Shown: piece after piece, positions 7,974-17,322 of the stretch
Layout of the letters: the number at the start of each line of letters is the position of its first letter
Position numbering within the stretch: the first letter of the stretch is position 1
Source of the DNA: Rhodospirillaceae bacterium
GTDB taxonomy: Bacteria > Pseudomonadota > Alphaproteobacteria > MPNO01 > UBA2964
DNA: 64,000 nt
Direction: 5' to 3'
Assembly: GCA_002720855.1 (NCBI GenBank)
Contig: PBIN01000014.1
Coordinates: 457,619 to 521,618, forward strand
Program-made: the position numbers and the translations under genes
Notes under the pieces: generated by a model
The model's input: only the letters and a program-made list of their open reading frames with translations
Told to the model about the DNA's origin: nothing
The model's database searches: none

Positions 7974-8567
7974 ATGGCATTTATGAAGACGTCGACCTCT
8001 TTAAGCATCGTTGTCCTCGCGACCGCACTAGTGACGGGCCACGTTTCGGCTGACACCGTTCAGGATCAGGCGGCCTTTGATACTAAATCTTATGGCTGGG
8101 ATAGCGTTGCCGGCCTGGGAAATCAGCAGATTGCCGACGATTTTCGCCTGAAACATTCGGGAAAGATCTCGAACTTGCGTTGGACGGGGAAATATCATGA
8201 TAGCTCGATTCCTGGAGAAACGAAGTTCGAAGTGCTGATATTCGCTGATCGTAACGGAACGCCCGGAAAATTATTGCACTCGGAAAATGTCTCTGTGACA
8301 GGTTGGGATACCAAGGTATCTGATAGCGGATCGCATCGGATGCTTTCCTACAACGCAGAATTACTTTCATCGCCCGCTCTGAAGGCCGGTCATGTCTATT
8401 GGCTGACTATTTGTGAAAGTGATCCCGAAACCCAAGTGCGGTGGAGTTGGTCATTTCACAAATCGGATATTTCAGGCGGCTACTCTTATCGTTTGGGGAA
8501 CAGTTCGCGGTGGGCACTCGGAAAGAAGGATATGGCCTATGCCCTGTCTGTGAGTCGGAGTCAGTAG
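7974..8567 (+). CDS. Exported protein of unknown function
   Basis: This protein of 197 residues has a signal peptide (SIVVLATALVTGHVSA) and no cysteine-type anchor. The mature part contains QQIADDFRL and alternating hydrophobic residues rich in Ser, Gly, Trp and Tyr, which suggests an extracellular beta-sandwich like those found in surface-anchored proteins with IADDF motifs; no sorting tail is present. The start at 7974 follows GGGAG by eight bases. No enzyme family is recognised. It is flanked by ubiD and a di-haem peroxidase gene but has about 230 and 160 bases of spacing, so it is probably transcribed alone. Confidence 0.7.
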   Translation: MAFMKTSTSLSIVVLATALVTGHVSADTVQDQAAFDTKSYGWDSVAGLGNQQIADDFRLKHSGKISNLRWTGKYHDSSIPGETKFEVLIFADRNGTPGKLLHSENVSVTGWDTKVSDSGSHRMLSYNAELLSSPALKAGHVYWLTICESDPETQVRWSWSFHKSDISGGYSYRLGNSSRWALGKKDMAYALSVSRSQ

Positions 8568-8729
8568 GGCGGTCTCGATCAACTTTGCGCGAGAGGCGCC
8601 TGCCGCATTTAAGCGAAGTTGTTTGCCGCGGGCAAACTCAATCTTGGAAATTAAGACCTCAACATTGGACTGGTTTAAGGCAAATTTAAGATAATTACAG
8701 TCATGTACGCTCGTTTGTAATTTTTTCAA

Positions 8730-9911
8730 ATGGGTGTTCCCGTGTGTAACAAAAATAAACTTTCTAAATTCGCCATCACAATGGTCGCGACAGCATCGGC
8801 TTTCGCGACTTTCGTATCGACAACGGCTATCAGTGCAGAAAAAAAGTCGCGTGAAGAATGGAAAAAGGAATATGTCCGTCCTTCCACGATTCCGTTTCCT
8901 ACGGATAACCCCTATACGGCAGCGAAAGCCGATTTGGGGCGGACGCTATTCTTCGATCCGCGTCTCTCAGGTGCCAACTACATTTCCTGCGGAACATGTC
9001 ATAATCCGAGTTTTGCCTGGGGCGATGGACTTGCCAAGGGTATCGGCCATGCCATGACGCGGCTCGGTCGCCGGACACCTACAATCCTCAACCTTGCCTG
9101 GGGTGAAGATTTAATGTGGGACGGCCGGTTCGAAAGTCTGGAACAACAGGCGCTTGGTCCGATGTCGGCTGCGGTTGAAATGAACCAAAATATGAAAGCG
9201 ATTGTCGCCGAGTTGGAGGCCATTCCGGAATATAGAACGCTATTCAATGTAAGCTTTCCCGGTAAAGGCATTACTGTCGACAATATCGCCAAAGCAATCG
9301 CTACTTTTGAGCGTACGGTGGTAAGCGGTGTTGCACCGTTTGACCGTTGGATCGCTGGCGATGAAAACGCAATTTCCGCCTCCGCGAAACGCGGCTTCGA
9401 CCTCTATAACAACAAGGCCAATTGTGTCGCTTGCCATTCTGGCTGGAACTTCACGGATAGCAGTTTCCACGATATTGGGCTGCCTGATAAGGATATTGGC
9501 CGGGGTAAAATCGTACCGGGCGTTGTTGTAATGCAGCATGCCTTCAAGGTTCCGACATTACGCAACGCAGTCGAACGCGCTCCTTACATGCATGATGGGT
9601 CGCTCAAAAATCTTTATTCGGTTGTGGAGCATTACGACAATGGCTTTGTAAAACGGCCGAGCACCTCAAACGAGATTTACAAGCTTAATCTTACGCAATC
9701 TGAAAAAACAGATCTCGTGGAGTTCATGAAGACCTTGAGTAGTAAGGATGCTCCCGTGGCCTTACCGCGGCTTCCCGCATACGACCAAACGGTTGCGGGT
9801 AGTCTAAATGTCAGTCCGGCAGCAGGCCCATCAGCTGACTCTGGTACACCCAGCGTACAGAAAGGCTCCTGCAACACGTTCCTGATGCACTACATCCCGT
9901 GCAGCAAATAA
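8730..9911 (+). CDS. Di-haem cytochrome c peroxidase/MauG-family protein, second copy
   Basis: This exported protein of 393 residues has a hydrophobic leader (TMVATASAFATFVSTTAISA) and two haem c sites, CGTCH near residue 90 and CVACH near residue 225. The family segments LGRTLFFDPRLSG and KVPTLRNAVERAPYMHDGS are present. A C-terminal extension of about 60 residues rich in Pro, Ala and Ser ends with two cysteines, beyond the usual family boundary. It leads two cupredoxin genes, which are natural electron donors for such peroxidases. The ATG at 8730 lacks a clear ribosome site; a GTG at 8742 is an alternative start. Oxidation of a protein partner rather than peroxide removal remains possible. 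Confidence 0.88.
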   Translation: MGVPVCNKNKLSKFAITMVATASAFATFVSTTAISAEKKSREEWKKEYVRPSTIPFPTDNPYTAAKADLGRTLFFDPRLSGANYISCGTCHNPSFAWGDGLAKGIGHAMTRLGRRTPTILNLAWGEDLMWDGRFESLEQQALGPMSAAVEMNQNMKAIVAELEAIPEYRTLFNVSFPGKGITVDNIAKAIATFERTVVSGVAPFDRWIAGDENAISASAKRGFDLYNNKANCVACHSGWNFTDSSFHDIGLPDKDIGRGKIVPGVVVMQHAFKVPTLRNAVERAPYMHDGSLKNLYSVVEHYDNGFVKRPSTSNEIYKLNLTQSEKTDLVEFMKTLSSKDAPVALPRLPAYDQTVAGSLNVSPAAGPSADSGTPSVQKGSCNTFLMHYIPCSK

Positions 9912-9940
9912 CCAATTTTTGAGATCAAGGAGATTCGTAT

Positions 9941-10264
9941 ATGAGATCTAAAACATTTGCGAGCGCTGTAGCCATGCTTTTTGTTGTGGCTGGCGTCACA
10001 CCGGCAAACGCTGAAATTGTAATCACGCAGAAAGCCAAGAAATTCGATAAGAAGCGGATCGAAATCAAAAAAGGCGACTCCGTGAAATTCATAAACGCCG
10101 ATTCTATTGCGCACAACATTCATTCACGCAGTAGAGGTAACAAGTTTGACCTTGGCGTTTCCAAACCCGGAACATCGGTCAGCAAAGTTTTCGACAAGAA
10201 CGGCAAGTTTAAAGTTCGCTGCGCCATACATCCGAAAATGAAACTGACCGTAAAGGTCAACTAG
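9941..10264 (+). CDS. Periplasmic cupredoxin (plastocyanin/amicyanin-like)
   Basis: This 107-residue protein has a signal peptide (AVAMLFVVAGVTPANA) and one small blue-copper domain. The type 1 copper ligands are visible: the first His in SIAHNIHS, and Cys, His and Met in CAIHPKM near the C-terminus. It would carry single electrons in the periplasm. It starts 29 bases after the di-haem peroxidase stop and precedes a second cupredoxin, so the three probably form one transcript. The domain is basic (many lysines), which suggests docking to an acidic partner. Confidence 0.88.
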   Translation: MRSKTFASAVAMLFVVAGVTPANAEIVITQKAKKFDKKRIEIKKGDSVKFINADSIAHNIHSRSRGNKFDLGVSKPGTSVSKVFDKNGKFKVRCAIHPKMKLTVKVN

Positions 10265-10324
10265 TCAGCAATTTGGAAAACTGGTCTGCGGTCCAGGCCG
10301 CGCAATAATAAGGAATCCAGACAA

Positions 10325-10867
10325 ATGTTACGCGTTACGTTAATGATTTTCGCCCTGTGTTTCGGTGCCACACAGGCAATGGCTGCAGACCGGCAACCTA
10401 AGGAGCATATCGTTCAAGTCGTAAGCGATTACGACAATCTTCGAATGTACTACAAACCGAAGCTAGTCGTTATCCAACCAGGGGATACGGTTACCTGGGT
10501 CAATCAGGCGGAGGAAGACCACAATATCGTGAGCTATCCCGACGGGTTTCCCAAGGGCGCGACGCGTATCGAAAGCCCCTATCTCAAGAAGAAGAACGAG
10601 AGGTGGTCGCACACCTTCAAGTCAGTAGGTACCTTTGAATATCACTGTATTCCGCATTTGCCGATGGGTATGCACGGCACGGTAATCGTTGGTCGTCATT
10701 CTAAGGCTGAAGAATTTCATGAGCCAACGGCAAAGGAAATGCAGGCTTATCACGCCAGATTGCGGGAATTTTACGACGAGGAAGAGTTTAAATACACAAC
10801 CCGCAAAGACCGCAAGGCTTCAAAGTCAAAGAGCCCTGAGAAGCACGCTCATACCTCGAAGAATTAA
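10325..10867 (+). CDS. Periplasmic cupredoxin (pseudoazurin-like) with charged C-terminal tail
   Basis: This 180-residue protein has a signal peptide (MIFALCFGATQAMA) and a blue-copper domain whose ligands are His in EEDHNIVS and Cys, His and Met in YHCIPHLPMGMHG. The LPMGMHGTV end matches pseudoazurin-type domains. About 55 further residues are highly charged (Lys, Glu, Arg), probably helical then disordered, and not part of the copper fold. It follows the first cupredoxin by about 60 bases. It is probably an electron carrier to or from the upstream di-haem enzyme. Confidence 0.87.
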   Translation: MLRVTLMIFALCFGATQAMAADRQPKEHIVQVVSDYDNLRMYYKPKLVVIQPGDTVTWVNQAEEDHNIVSYPDGFPKGATRIESPYLKKKNERWSHTFKSVGTFEYHCIPHLPMGMHGTVIVGRHSKAEEFHEPTAKEMQAYHARLREFYDEEEFKYTTRKDRKASKSKSPEKHAHTSKN

Positions 10868-10908
10868 TTTTTGGCGATAAAGAAAAGGCCAAATCGGAGC
10901 TGACGGAC

Positions 10909-12669
10909 ATGTCGATCAAACAAAAATTGTACACTGGTTTTGGGGTCCTAATTCTACTGACGGTTTTACTGGGTGCATTTGCGGTTAAAGAGACCCAGGA
11001 AATTGGTCAGCTCGTAAGAACAACCTACGATAAGTCGCTGATGTCGATCAATTTCGTTCGGTCTGCACAATCAAATTTCTTAATCGCAGATCGTTTGTTG
11101 AACAGCGCGATCCAGAATCCAGGATCACTCAAGAAACCCGAAACGCTGGAGGAATTGGTCGAAGCTAGCGAAGCGGTTGGAGAAGACTTGGACGTTGCGA
11201 AAGAAAGATCAGTTAAAGAACGCTCGCTTGAACTTATTGACAAAGTCGTTGCCCAGAATGCCGCATGGCTTGAAACAGCGACCGCTGGTTTGAAAAAGAT
11301 CGCTTTTTTTCAGAGTACGGGGTCGGAAGCTGATGCGATGCACAAGGCACTCGACGCCCAATCCAAAGCCCTTTTGGAGTCTCTAGGCCTTCTCGTTGAA
11401 TATGCTTCCGAGGATGGATACGTCTTTAGCCAGGATGCGGGTAAACAAGTGGATCGCGCGATCCTGCTTACTGTTGTTGCGGCGGCCGCTGTTACAGCTA
11501 TTGGTCTTATCATCGCTACACTTCTCGGGTTTGGGATCAGCCGCCCGTTGAGCAGCATCCGTAAATCGATGGACATGATTGCAGAGGGCGACAAGAGCAT
11601 CGATATACCTGGCGTAAAAAGGAAGGATGAAGTTGGTGAAATGGCGAGGACGCTTGGCCAGCTCAAAGATAGCCTTATAGAAGCCGAAGAGGTCGAGAAG
11701 CAGGCTAGCCGCGAACGGGAGGAGAAGCGAAGTCAAATCGCCGAACAGGAACGGCTCGAGCGGCAGCGCGAGAAACGTGAATCTGAGGAACTGGAAGCGG
11801 ACGCGGAGAAACGCCGGAAACGTGGCGCGCTAAGGGACAAGTTAATCGCTGAGTTCGACGAACATATTGTTCAGGTTATCGATGTGCTGGGTACGGCTTC
11901 GATGAAAATGCAGGCGTCAGCGCAAAAGATGTCAGCCTCGGCAGATCAAACGAACGCCCAGGCGGAGGCGGTTGCCTCAGCCGCCGATACAGCGACTGGA
12001 AACGTCCAGACAGTTGCCTCCGCTGCGGAAGAATTATCGGCGTCGATTGAGGAAATTAATCGCCAGGTCACTCAAAGTAATCAGATATCCCAGAACGCGG
12101 TGAAGCAGGCCAAACAGACCAATGAAAAGGTTGAAGGGCTTGCAGATGCAGCACAAAAAATTGGTGACGTCGTCAGTCTTATCAACGATATCGCAAGCCA
12201 AACAAATCTTCTTGCTCTCAATGCGACGATTGAGGCTGCCCGTGCAGGTGACGCTGGCAAGGGGTTTGCTGTTGTCGCTTCTGAAGTGAAATCCCTGGCC
12301 ACGCAAACCGGGAAGGCGACCGAAGAAATTGACGCGCAGATTACGACAATGCAGGCGGCTACTGGAGACGCTGTTAACGCGATTCAGGAAATCGGCGCGA
12401 CGATTGGCGAGATCGGTGAAATCGCGACCTCAGTTGCGACGGCGGTTACGGAGCAAGGCTCGGCAACACATGAGATTGCCAGTGCAGTTCAACAGGCAGC
12501 AACTGGAACCCAAGAAGTTTCAACCAATATCGCCAATGTTACGGAAGCTGCCGGTCAGAGCCTGGCGACATCAAGCGAGTTGCTCGATGTCGTAAACGAT
12601 ATGACAAAACAGGGTCAAATTTTGCGGGAAGTGGTCGACGAATTTCTTGAGGATATTCGTGCAGCTTAA
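10909..12669 (+). CDS. Methyl-accepting chemotaxis protein
   Basis: This inner-membrane chemoreceptor has 586 residues. A first membrane helix (LYTGFGVLILLTVLLGAFAV) is followed by a periplasmic segment of about 155 residues predicted to be helical (four-helix-bundle type), a second helix (LLTVVAAAAVTAIGLIIATL), a HAMP domain (ISRPLSSIRKSMDMIAEGD), a long Glu/Arg coiled coil and the signalling tip (LALNATIEAARAGDAGKGFA). No PAS domain and no CheR-tethering pentapeptide is seen. It starts about 40 bases after the cupredoxin genes and may share their transcript, which would hint that it senses a compound handled there. Its stop overlaps that of the convergent dehydrogenase gene by four bases. 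Confidence 0.93.
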   Translation: MSIKQKLYTGFGVLILLTVLLGAFAVKETQEIGQLVRTTYDKSLMSINFVRSAQSNFLIADRLLNSAIQNPGSLKKPETLEELVEASEAVGEDLDVAKERSVKERSLELIDKVVAQNAAWLETATAGLKKIAFFQSTGSEADAMHKALDAQSKALLESLGLLVEYASEDGYVFSQDAGKQVDRAILLTVVAAAAVTAIGLIIATLLGFGISRPLSSIRKSMDMIAEGDKSIDIPGVKRKDEVGEMARTLGQLKDSLIEAEEVEKQASREREEKRSQIAEQERLERQREKRESEELEADAEKRRKRGALRDKLIAEFDEHIVQVIDVLGTASMKMQASAQKMSASADQTNAQAEAVASAADTATGNVQTVASAAEELSASIEEINRQVTQSNQISQNAVKQAKQTNEKVEGLADAAQKIGDVVSLINDIASQTNLLALNATIEAARAGDAGKGFAVVASEVKSLATQTGKATEEIDAQITTMQAATGDAVNAIQEIGATIGEIGEIATSVATAVTEQGSATHEIASAVQQAATGTQEVSTNIANVTEAAGQSLATSSELLDVVNDMTKQGQILREVVDEFLEDIRAA

Positions 12670-13850
12670 CCAGGTAATGATTTTTCCCAGATAGAGTCGC
12701 GCGTTATATCGGAAACGCTTTGCGTGCCGATATAGGCCATCGTGCGCTTCATTTCGTCTTTAAGAATTTCGATGGCTTTTATCGCACCAGCTTCACCGCC
12801 GGCTGCAGTACCATAGAGAGTTGCTCTCCCCGCCAGGACGGCGTCCGCACCGAGTGCCAAACATTTTACGATATCGCTGCCACGCCGCACCCCGCTATCG
12901 ACAATAATCGACATTTTACCGTCTACCGCTTCGACAATTTCAGGCAACACCTGAATAGGCGCTGGCGCACTATCCATGTTGCGGCCGCCATGGTTTGAAA
13001 CGACGATTCCATCGACACCATGTTCAATGGCCTCAGCTGCATCATCCGGTCGCATGATGCCCTTTATGAGGAGCTTACCAGGAAAGATATCGCGTAGCCG
13101 GTCGACATCGTCCCATGAGAGCTGATCTGCGCGTTTTGTGGTCGGTTTTTTGTCGCCGAGTTTGGCGACATTGCCCGTTATCGGCATTTGATAACCTTCG
13201 GGATAGTTCACATGGCGCGGCATCCCACCATTGATGAAATAACGTCCCATAACGGTAGAGAGCCACGTCGGATGGCGTAGCATATCGATGACCGATTTCG
13301 TATTCAGAACATAGGGTGTTGCAAATCCGTTCCGTAAATTGTGTTCCCGATTTGCGCCATGCCCAATATCAACCGTCCAAAGCAAGGCTTCAAAGCCGTT
13401 CCGTGCGGCTTTTTTGACCAGCTCATCTGAGTAGTGTTTTTCTTTCCACATATAAAGCTGCATCCACAGCCGTCCGCCGGCTTCATTCGCAAGCTTCTCC
13501 ATCGGCGTGTTGGAGCCTGTCGCAAGGGTGAAGGGAACGCCGGCCGCTGCTGCTGCCTTCGCCAGTTCAAACTCACCCTCATACCAGGCGAGACCTGCTG
13601 TGCCGGTTGGTGCAATGGCGAGCGGCATGGATGCAGGGGATCCAAATATCTCCGCGTCCAGTTTTACATCGGAAATATCAGTTACGACCTTGTTGAGGAG
13701 CTTGATGTCTTTCATTGCTGAGCGGTTGTTGCCCAGCGAGGTCATGTCTTCGGTACCTTTGTCGATGTAATCAAATACGCCTTTTGGTAATCGCTTCTGT
13801 GCCACCCCACGCAGATCGGCAATATTGTAACAGCGGTCTAAGCGGCTCAT
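12666..13850 (-). CDS. FMN-dependent alpha-hydroxy acid dehydrogenase/oxidase (LldD-like)
   Basis: This 394-residue FMN barrel oxidises a 2-hydroxy acid to the 2-oxo acid. Family signatures are the N-terminal DYIDKGTEDMTSLGNN, the substrate/flavin segment LAIAPTGTAGL, the active-site GIVVSNHGGRNMDSAPA (catalytic His and Arg) and IIVDSGVRRGSDIVKCLALG. Lactate, glycolate, mandelate and similar acids are known substrates of the family; which one applies here is unknown. The ATG at 13850 follows GGGAG by eight bases; a TTG 15 bases upstream also lies in frame. It is the last gene of the seven-gene minus-strand operon, 104 bases after the amidohydrolase. Confidence 0.9.
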   Translation of the reverse strand: MSRLDRCYNIADLRGVAQKRLPKGVFDYIDKGTEDMTSLGNNRSAMKDIKLLNKVVTDISDVKLDAEIFGSPASMPLAIAPTGTAGLAWYEGEFELAKAAAAAGVPFTLATGSNTPMEKLANEAGGRLWMQLYMWKEKHYSDELVKKAARNGFEALLWTVDIGHGANREHNLRNGFATPYVLNTKSVIDMLRHPTWLSTVMGRYFINGGMPRHVNYPEGYQMPITGNVAKLGDKKPTTKRADQLSWDDVDRLRDIFPGKLLIKGIMRPDDAAEAIEHGVDGIVVSNHGGRNMDSAPAPIQVLPEIVEAVDGKMSIIVDSGVRRGSDIVKCLALGADAVLAGRATLYGTAAGGEAGAIKAIEILKDEMKRTMAYIGTQSVSDITRDSIWEKSLPG

Positions 13851-13954
13851 GGCCCATACTCCCAAAATCCTGATTTCCGCAACGCGGTGGTTATTCGTTT
13901 ATATATAGATACCCCACAATTTATGGCACGGGGAGTGTCGCGTAGTCTCGGATC

Positions 13955-15487
13955 TTAAAATCTAGGCGCGTTTGCGTGTTGGGCGTCATGATATATGCGA
14001 TCAATACCCACGTCCTCAGCCCAGATACGGCGATGGGCTTCGTCCAGATATGGTCGCATGCCTTCGACACGTGCCTTTATTTCGGCATAGTCCTTTTGAA
14101 ATTGGGGTACGACTTCCATGATCTGTTCAATAAGGGCGTCTTCATCCATCGTCTGCAAGCGCCCGTCCTCAATTATGACGTTACCGTCAATGATAACTGT
14201 TTTTACGCCGCGTCCGCCTTCGGTATAGACGAGTTGCCGCGTTGCACTGTTGAGCGGCAGGTATGACGGATCGTTAAGATCTACAAGGACCAAATCAGCC
14301 TTCGCGCCTTTTTCAATTATGCCGAGATCGCTCCGCTGAATGGCATGTGCTCCGCCCGTTGTAGCGGCAGCAAGGGCAGCTCCCGACTGTGCAGTACTGG
14401 GCTCCCGGTTACTCACGGCAACCATCAGGCAAAAGAGTTTCATTGCCTGGAACATGTTTTGTGCGTCGCTGCAGGAACAGTTGTCGCATCCAATACCGAG
14501 ACTGACGCCTGCTTCCTGTAGGCCTAGAATAGGCGGTATGCCGCTTTTAAGTTTGGCGTTGCTCAAAGGATTTATCACCACGTTCGTGCCGGTTTCGCCG
14601 AGCATGTCTATTTCATCCGGAAGCAGCCAAACGCTATGCGCAAGATTGAGCCGGGGACCGAGCAAGCCTTCTTCATTGAGACGCCGGATGAGCGAGCCGC
14701 CATGTTGCGGATATTCCCGCCGTGCCTGTAGTGCCATGCCTTTGGATTCGTATATGTGGGTGAAAATCGGCAGGTCATGGGTTTCTGAAAGCTCCACGGT
14801 ACGTGCGATCAGTTCGCTGGAACAGCGTTCCGGGGCCGAAGGTCCCAACGCCCAGCCAATGCGGTCGCTGATAGTGTCATTTCCAAGGTAGGTGTCGATG
14901 AAATGTCCGAGTTGGTCGATCTTCTTGTCGGGCTCAGCGGCTGTGGTGAGCTTGTCGTGAAATTCTTCCGGAAAGACTTCGCGCCAGAACGGGATGGTAT
15001 CGATACCCTTGATGTCACCATATTGCAGGCCCACCACCGCACGAATGCCAATCTCCTCATAGGCTTCGATAACGGCTTCGAGATGTTCGGGATCGAACGG
15101 GTAAAGTGTGACCATGTCCTGAACGCATGTCATGCCAGAACGAAGGCACTCCAACGCACCCAGTAACGTTCGCGCCTTAATCTCTTCGCGGCTCCGTTTA
15201 GGGTATGCGGGGGGCAAAGCCAGCAGGCGCCACGTCTCAAGGGGGGTTTCCTCCATCACCCCTTTGCCCAAAGTGTCGTGTGAATGATAGTGCGCGTTGA
15301 TGAAGCCCGGGATGACGAGATGGTCTGTAGCCACAACAGTTTGCGCACCCGGCGGCGCGGTGAGCTTGACGCCGATCTCGGAGATAGTTTGACCTTCGAT
15401 TATAATGTCCTGGAAATCTGGTACGTGCGGATCGGCATTGGGTGTCATCACCCGGCCGCCTTTGATAAACAATGCTGAGTCGTTCAT
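13955..15487 (-). CDS. Amidohydrolase of the ATZ/TRZ/cytosine-deaminase-like group
   Basis: This 510-residue cytosolic metal-dependent hydrolase has composite-domain ends: an N-terminal strand region, then the metal site VIPGFINAHYHSHD near residue 65, HIYESKG near residue 245, the His of NLAHSVWLLPDEID and the Asp of IGCDNCSC near residue 345, closing with KTVIIDGNVIIEDG. Relatives remove amino, halide or amide groups from heterocycles (chlorohydrolases, S-adenosylhomocysteine, guanine and cytosine deaminases). It sits between an amidohydrolase-2 gene and the dehydrogenase in the catabolic operon, where ring opening or deamination of a heterocycle is a reasonable guess. Confidence 0.88.
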   Translation of the reverse strand: MNDSALFIKGGRVMTPNADPHVPDFQDIIIEGQTISEIGVKLTAPPGAQTVVATDHLVIPGFINAHYHSHDTLGKGVMEETPLETWRLLALPPAYPKRSREEIKARTLLGALECLRSGMTCVQDMVTLYPFDPEHLEAVIEAYEEIGIRAVVGLQYGDIKGIDTIPFWREVFPEEFHDKLTTAAEPDKKIDQLGHFIDTYLGNDTISDRIGWALGPSAPERCSSELIARTVELSETHDLPIFTHIYESKGMALQARREYPQHGGSLIRRLNEEGLLGPRLNLAHSVWLLPDEIDMLGETGTNVVINPLSNAKLKSGIPPILGLQEAGVSLGIGCDNCSCSDAQNMFQAMKLFCLMVAVSNREPSTAQSGAALAAATTGGAHAIQRSDLGIIEKGAKADLVLVDLNDPSYLPLNSATRQLVYTEGGRGVKTVIIDGNVIIEDGRLQTMDEDALIEQIMEVVPQFQKDYAEIKARVEGMRPYLDEAHRRIWAEDVGIDRIYHDAQHANAPRF

Positions 15488-15558
15488 CGGCTCTCCCTCA
15501 CTTGATATGACGGGAGCATAGCGCGGTCTGCGAATTTAAGAATAGGGCGTTCCGACGA

Positions 15559-16554
15559 TCAGTGCCCGCAACCGCAATTTTCCAGATGAAACACGCGTTC
15601 TGCCACGTTGCCGAGCAGATTTTGTTTTCCATCGTCAGAAAGATTGGACGCTTCGATTATTTTGCGAGGCTCAAGGTCACCGAAGATAAATGGATAATCA
15701 GAGCCCATCATCACCTGCTCCGTTCCAAAAGTATCGCAGACGAACTCCAACGTCCTGACATCCTGCACGACTGTGTCGTAATAGCAGTCTGCGAGAACTT
15801 TTCTCGGATTGCCGAGCTCGGGATTCTGGTCATGGTTCATTTGCATACGACCAAGCAGAAAGGGCAGGCCGCCGCCACCATGGCTGAGTACAAAGTTCAT
15901 ACCGGTATATTTTTCCATATGGCCGGAAAAGATAAGACGTGACATTGCGGAGATCGTATCCAGCCCGCGCCCAACAGTATTGACCAGACCGTAATCCATC
16001 AGGCGGGGATCGCCGCAGCCGAACATCGGATGCAAATAGATCGACGCTTTGCGGTCAGAGGCGAGCTCCCAGAATGGATCAAGATCAGGATCGTCGAGAT
16101 TACCTTCGCCGCCTTTGGGTTGCGTGCCTATCATCGCACCGTGAAACCCGGAATCGAGAGCTTCCTCGAGAACTTCAGCGGCCATCTTGCCGTTTTGCAT
16201 GGGCACACTGCAGAGCGGTGCAAACCGGTCAATGTCAGAGCATGCTTTCAAGAGGTGTTCGTTGATGAACTGACTCCACCGCTTGCCTTCCTCACCGGGA
16301 ATTTCATATCCAAAACTGTCGAGCCATCCCCCGCATACCATGACGTCGATTTTTTGCTCATCCATCCATGCCAGTCTCGTATCCTCCTGACGCAGGCCGG
16401 GTAGGATAGGGCGGGTGAGAGGACCACCCTTAAACCCCAGTTTCCAGACATTTTCTTCATTCATGCAGTCGATATTTGGGAAATCGAATGCGCGATTGTT
16501 CAAATCATCCAGCATTGCCTGGGGCAGGTAATGGGCATGAGTGTCGACGATCAT
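15559..16554 (-). CDS. Amidohydrolase-2 family protein, ACMSD-like
   Basis: This 331-residue TIM-barrel metalloenzyme begins with the HxH site MIVDTHAHYLPQ and has later ligands in ASIYLHPMFG (His), FVLSHGGGGLPFLLGRM (His) and QVMMGSDYPFIFGD (Asp), a layout shared with 2-amino-3-carboxymuconate-6-semialdehyde decarboxylase and gamma-resorcylate decarboxylase. It ends in a short Cys/His tail (ENCGCGH). Decarboxylation or hydrolysis of a ring-derived acid is the family expectation. It is nine bases from the enoyl-CoA hydratase homologue upstream and 71 from the next amidohydrolase, inside one operon. Confidence 0.88.
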   Translation of the reverse strand: MIVDTHAHYLPQAMLDDLNNRAFDFPNIDCMNEENVWKLGFKGGPLTRPILPGLRQEDTRLAWMDEQKIDVMVCGGWLDSFGYEIPGEEGKRWSQFINEHLLKACSDIDRFAPLCSVPMQNGKMAAEVLEEALDSGFHGAMIGTQPKGGEGNLDDPDLDPFWELASDRKASIYLHPMFGCGDPRLMDYGLVNTVGRGLDTISAMSRLIFSGHMEKYTGMNFVLSHGGGGLPFLLGRMQMNHDQNPELGNPRKVLADCYYDTVVQDVRTLEFVCDTFGTEQVMMGSDYPFIFGDLEPRKIIEASNLSDDGKQNLLGNVAERVFHLENCGCGH

Positions 16555-16563
16555 GACGGACCT

Positions 16564-17286
16564 CTATTTTTTCATGTCAGCGGCAGTATTGACCATTGAA
16601 TGGAGTGAACGCGCATAGTCGATAGCGCCTAGCTCGTCCATCCTTGGAGCAACGTGGAGATACTCCTTCAATCCAAGAATAGCGGGGCGCGGACGACTGA
16701 GAAGAATCTTGCAAAATTCCTCCACCTCTGCGTCCAGCTTGTCGGCATCGACGACCTGGCTAACGAAGCCATAAGACAGCGCTCTCTCGGCGCCTATGAA
16801 CTGGGCTGTATAGGTCATCCATAAAATTGCATTTCGGCTAATCCGATCATAAAGGGCCGACATGACCATGGTTGGCATGACGTTATGTTCTATCTCGGGA
16901 ATATTGAAAGTCGCCGTGCTGCTGGCAAAGGAAACATCGCAAAGCGAAGCAACGGCCGTGCCAAATCCCATGCAGCGACCTTCAATAACACCAACAATTG
17001 GAACTTGGGCGTTACGGATCGCTTTGTAACAGTTGAAAATCGAGTCGTATTCTGGTCGACGGCCATAGGCCTCGGGGTTGGGCGGACCGGCATCGGCGTT
17101 CCGCGCCCGACCTGTGCAGAAATCGGGCCCACCGCTGCGCAGCAAGACCATATCAGAGGTCTCATGTGCGGATAGCATAGCTGCAGATAGTTCTGCCGCC
17201 ATGCCATCCGAGCAAGCACCGTCATCACGGTTCAGTGTTGCTTCGAGAATGCGTCCATTTTGATTGATCAGCAGGTCGTCGCTCAT
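16564..17286 (-). CDS. Enoyl-CoA hydratase/isomerase family protein
   Basis: This 240-residue crotonase-fold protein has oxyanion-hole segments SGGPDFCTGRA near residue 55 and EGRCMGFGTAVASLCD near residue 105, and an acidic residue in the active-site region (FNIPEIEHNVMP). The family hydrates, isomerises, hydrolyses or decarboxylates acyl-CoA thioesters. No CoA ligase is nearby in this operon, so either the ligase is elsewhere or the enzyme acts on a free acid or diketone like some crotonase relatives. It lies 36 bases after the molybdenum hydroxylase large subunit. Confidence 0.88.
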   Translation of the reverse strand: MSDDLLINQNGRILEATLNRDDGACSDGMAAELSAAMLSAHETSDMVLLRSGGPDFCTGRARNADAGPPNPEAYGRRPEYDSIFNCYKAIRNAQVPIVGVIEGRCMGFGTAVASLCDVSFASSTATFNIPEIEHNVMPTMVMSALYDRISRNAILWMTYTAQFIGAERALSYGFVSQVVDADKLDAEVEEFCKILLSRPRPAILGLKEYLHVAPRMDELGAIDYARSLHSMVNTAADMKK

Positions 17287-17322
17287 TTCTTTTCTCCAAA
17301 ATATTTTGTGTGGCGAAGTCGT

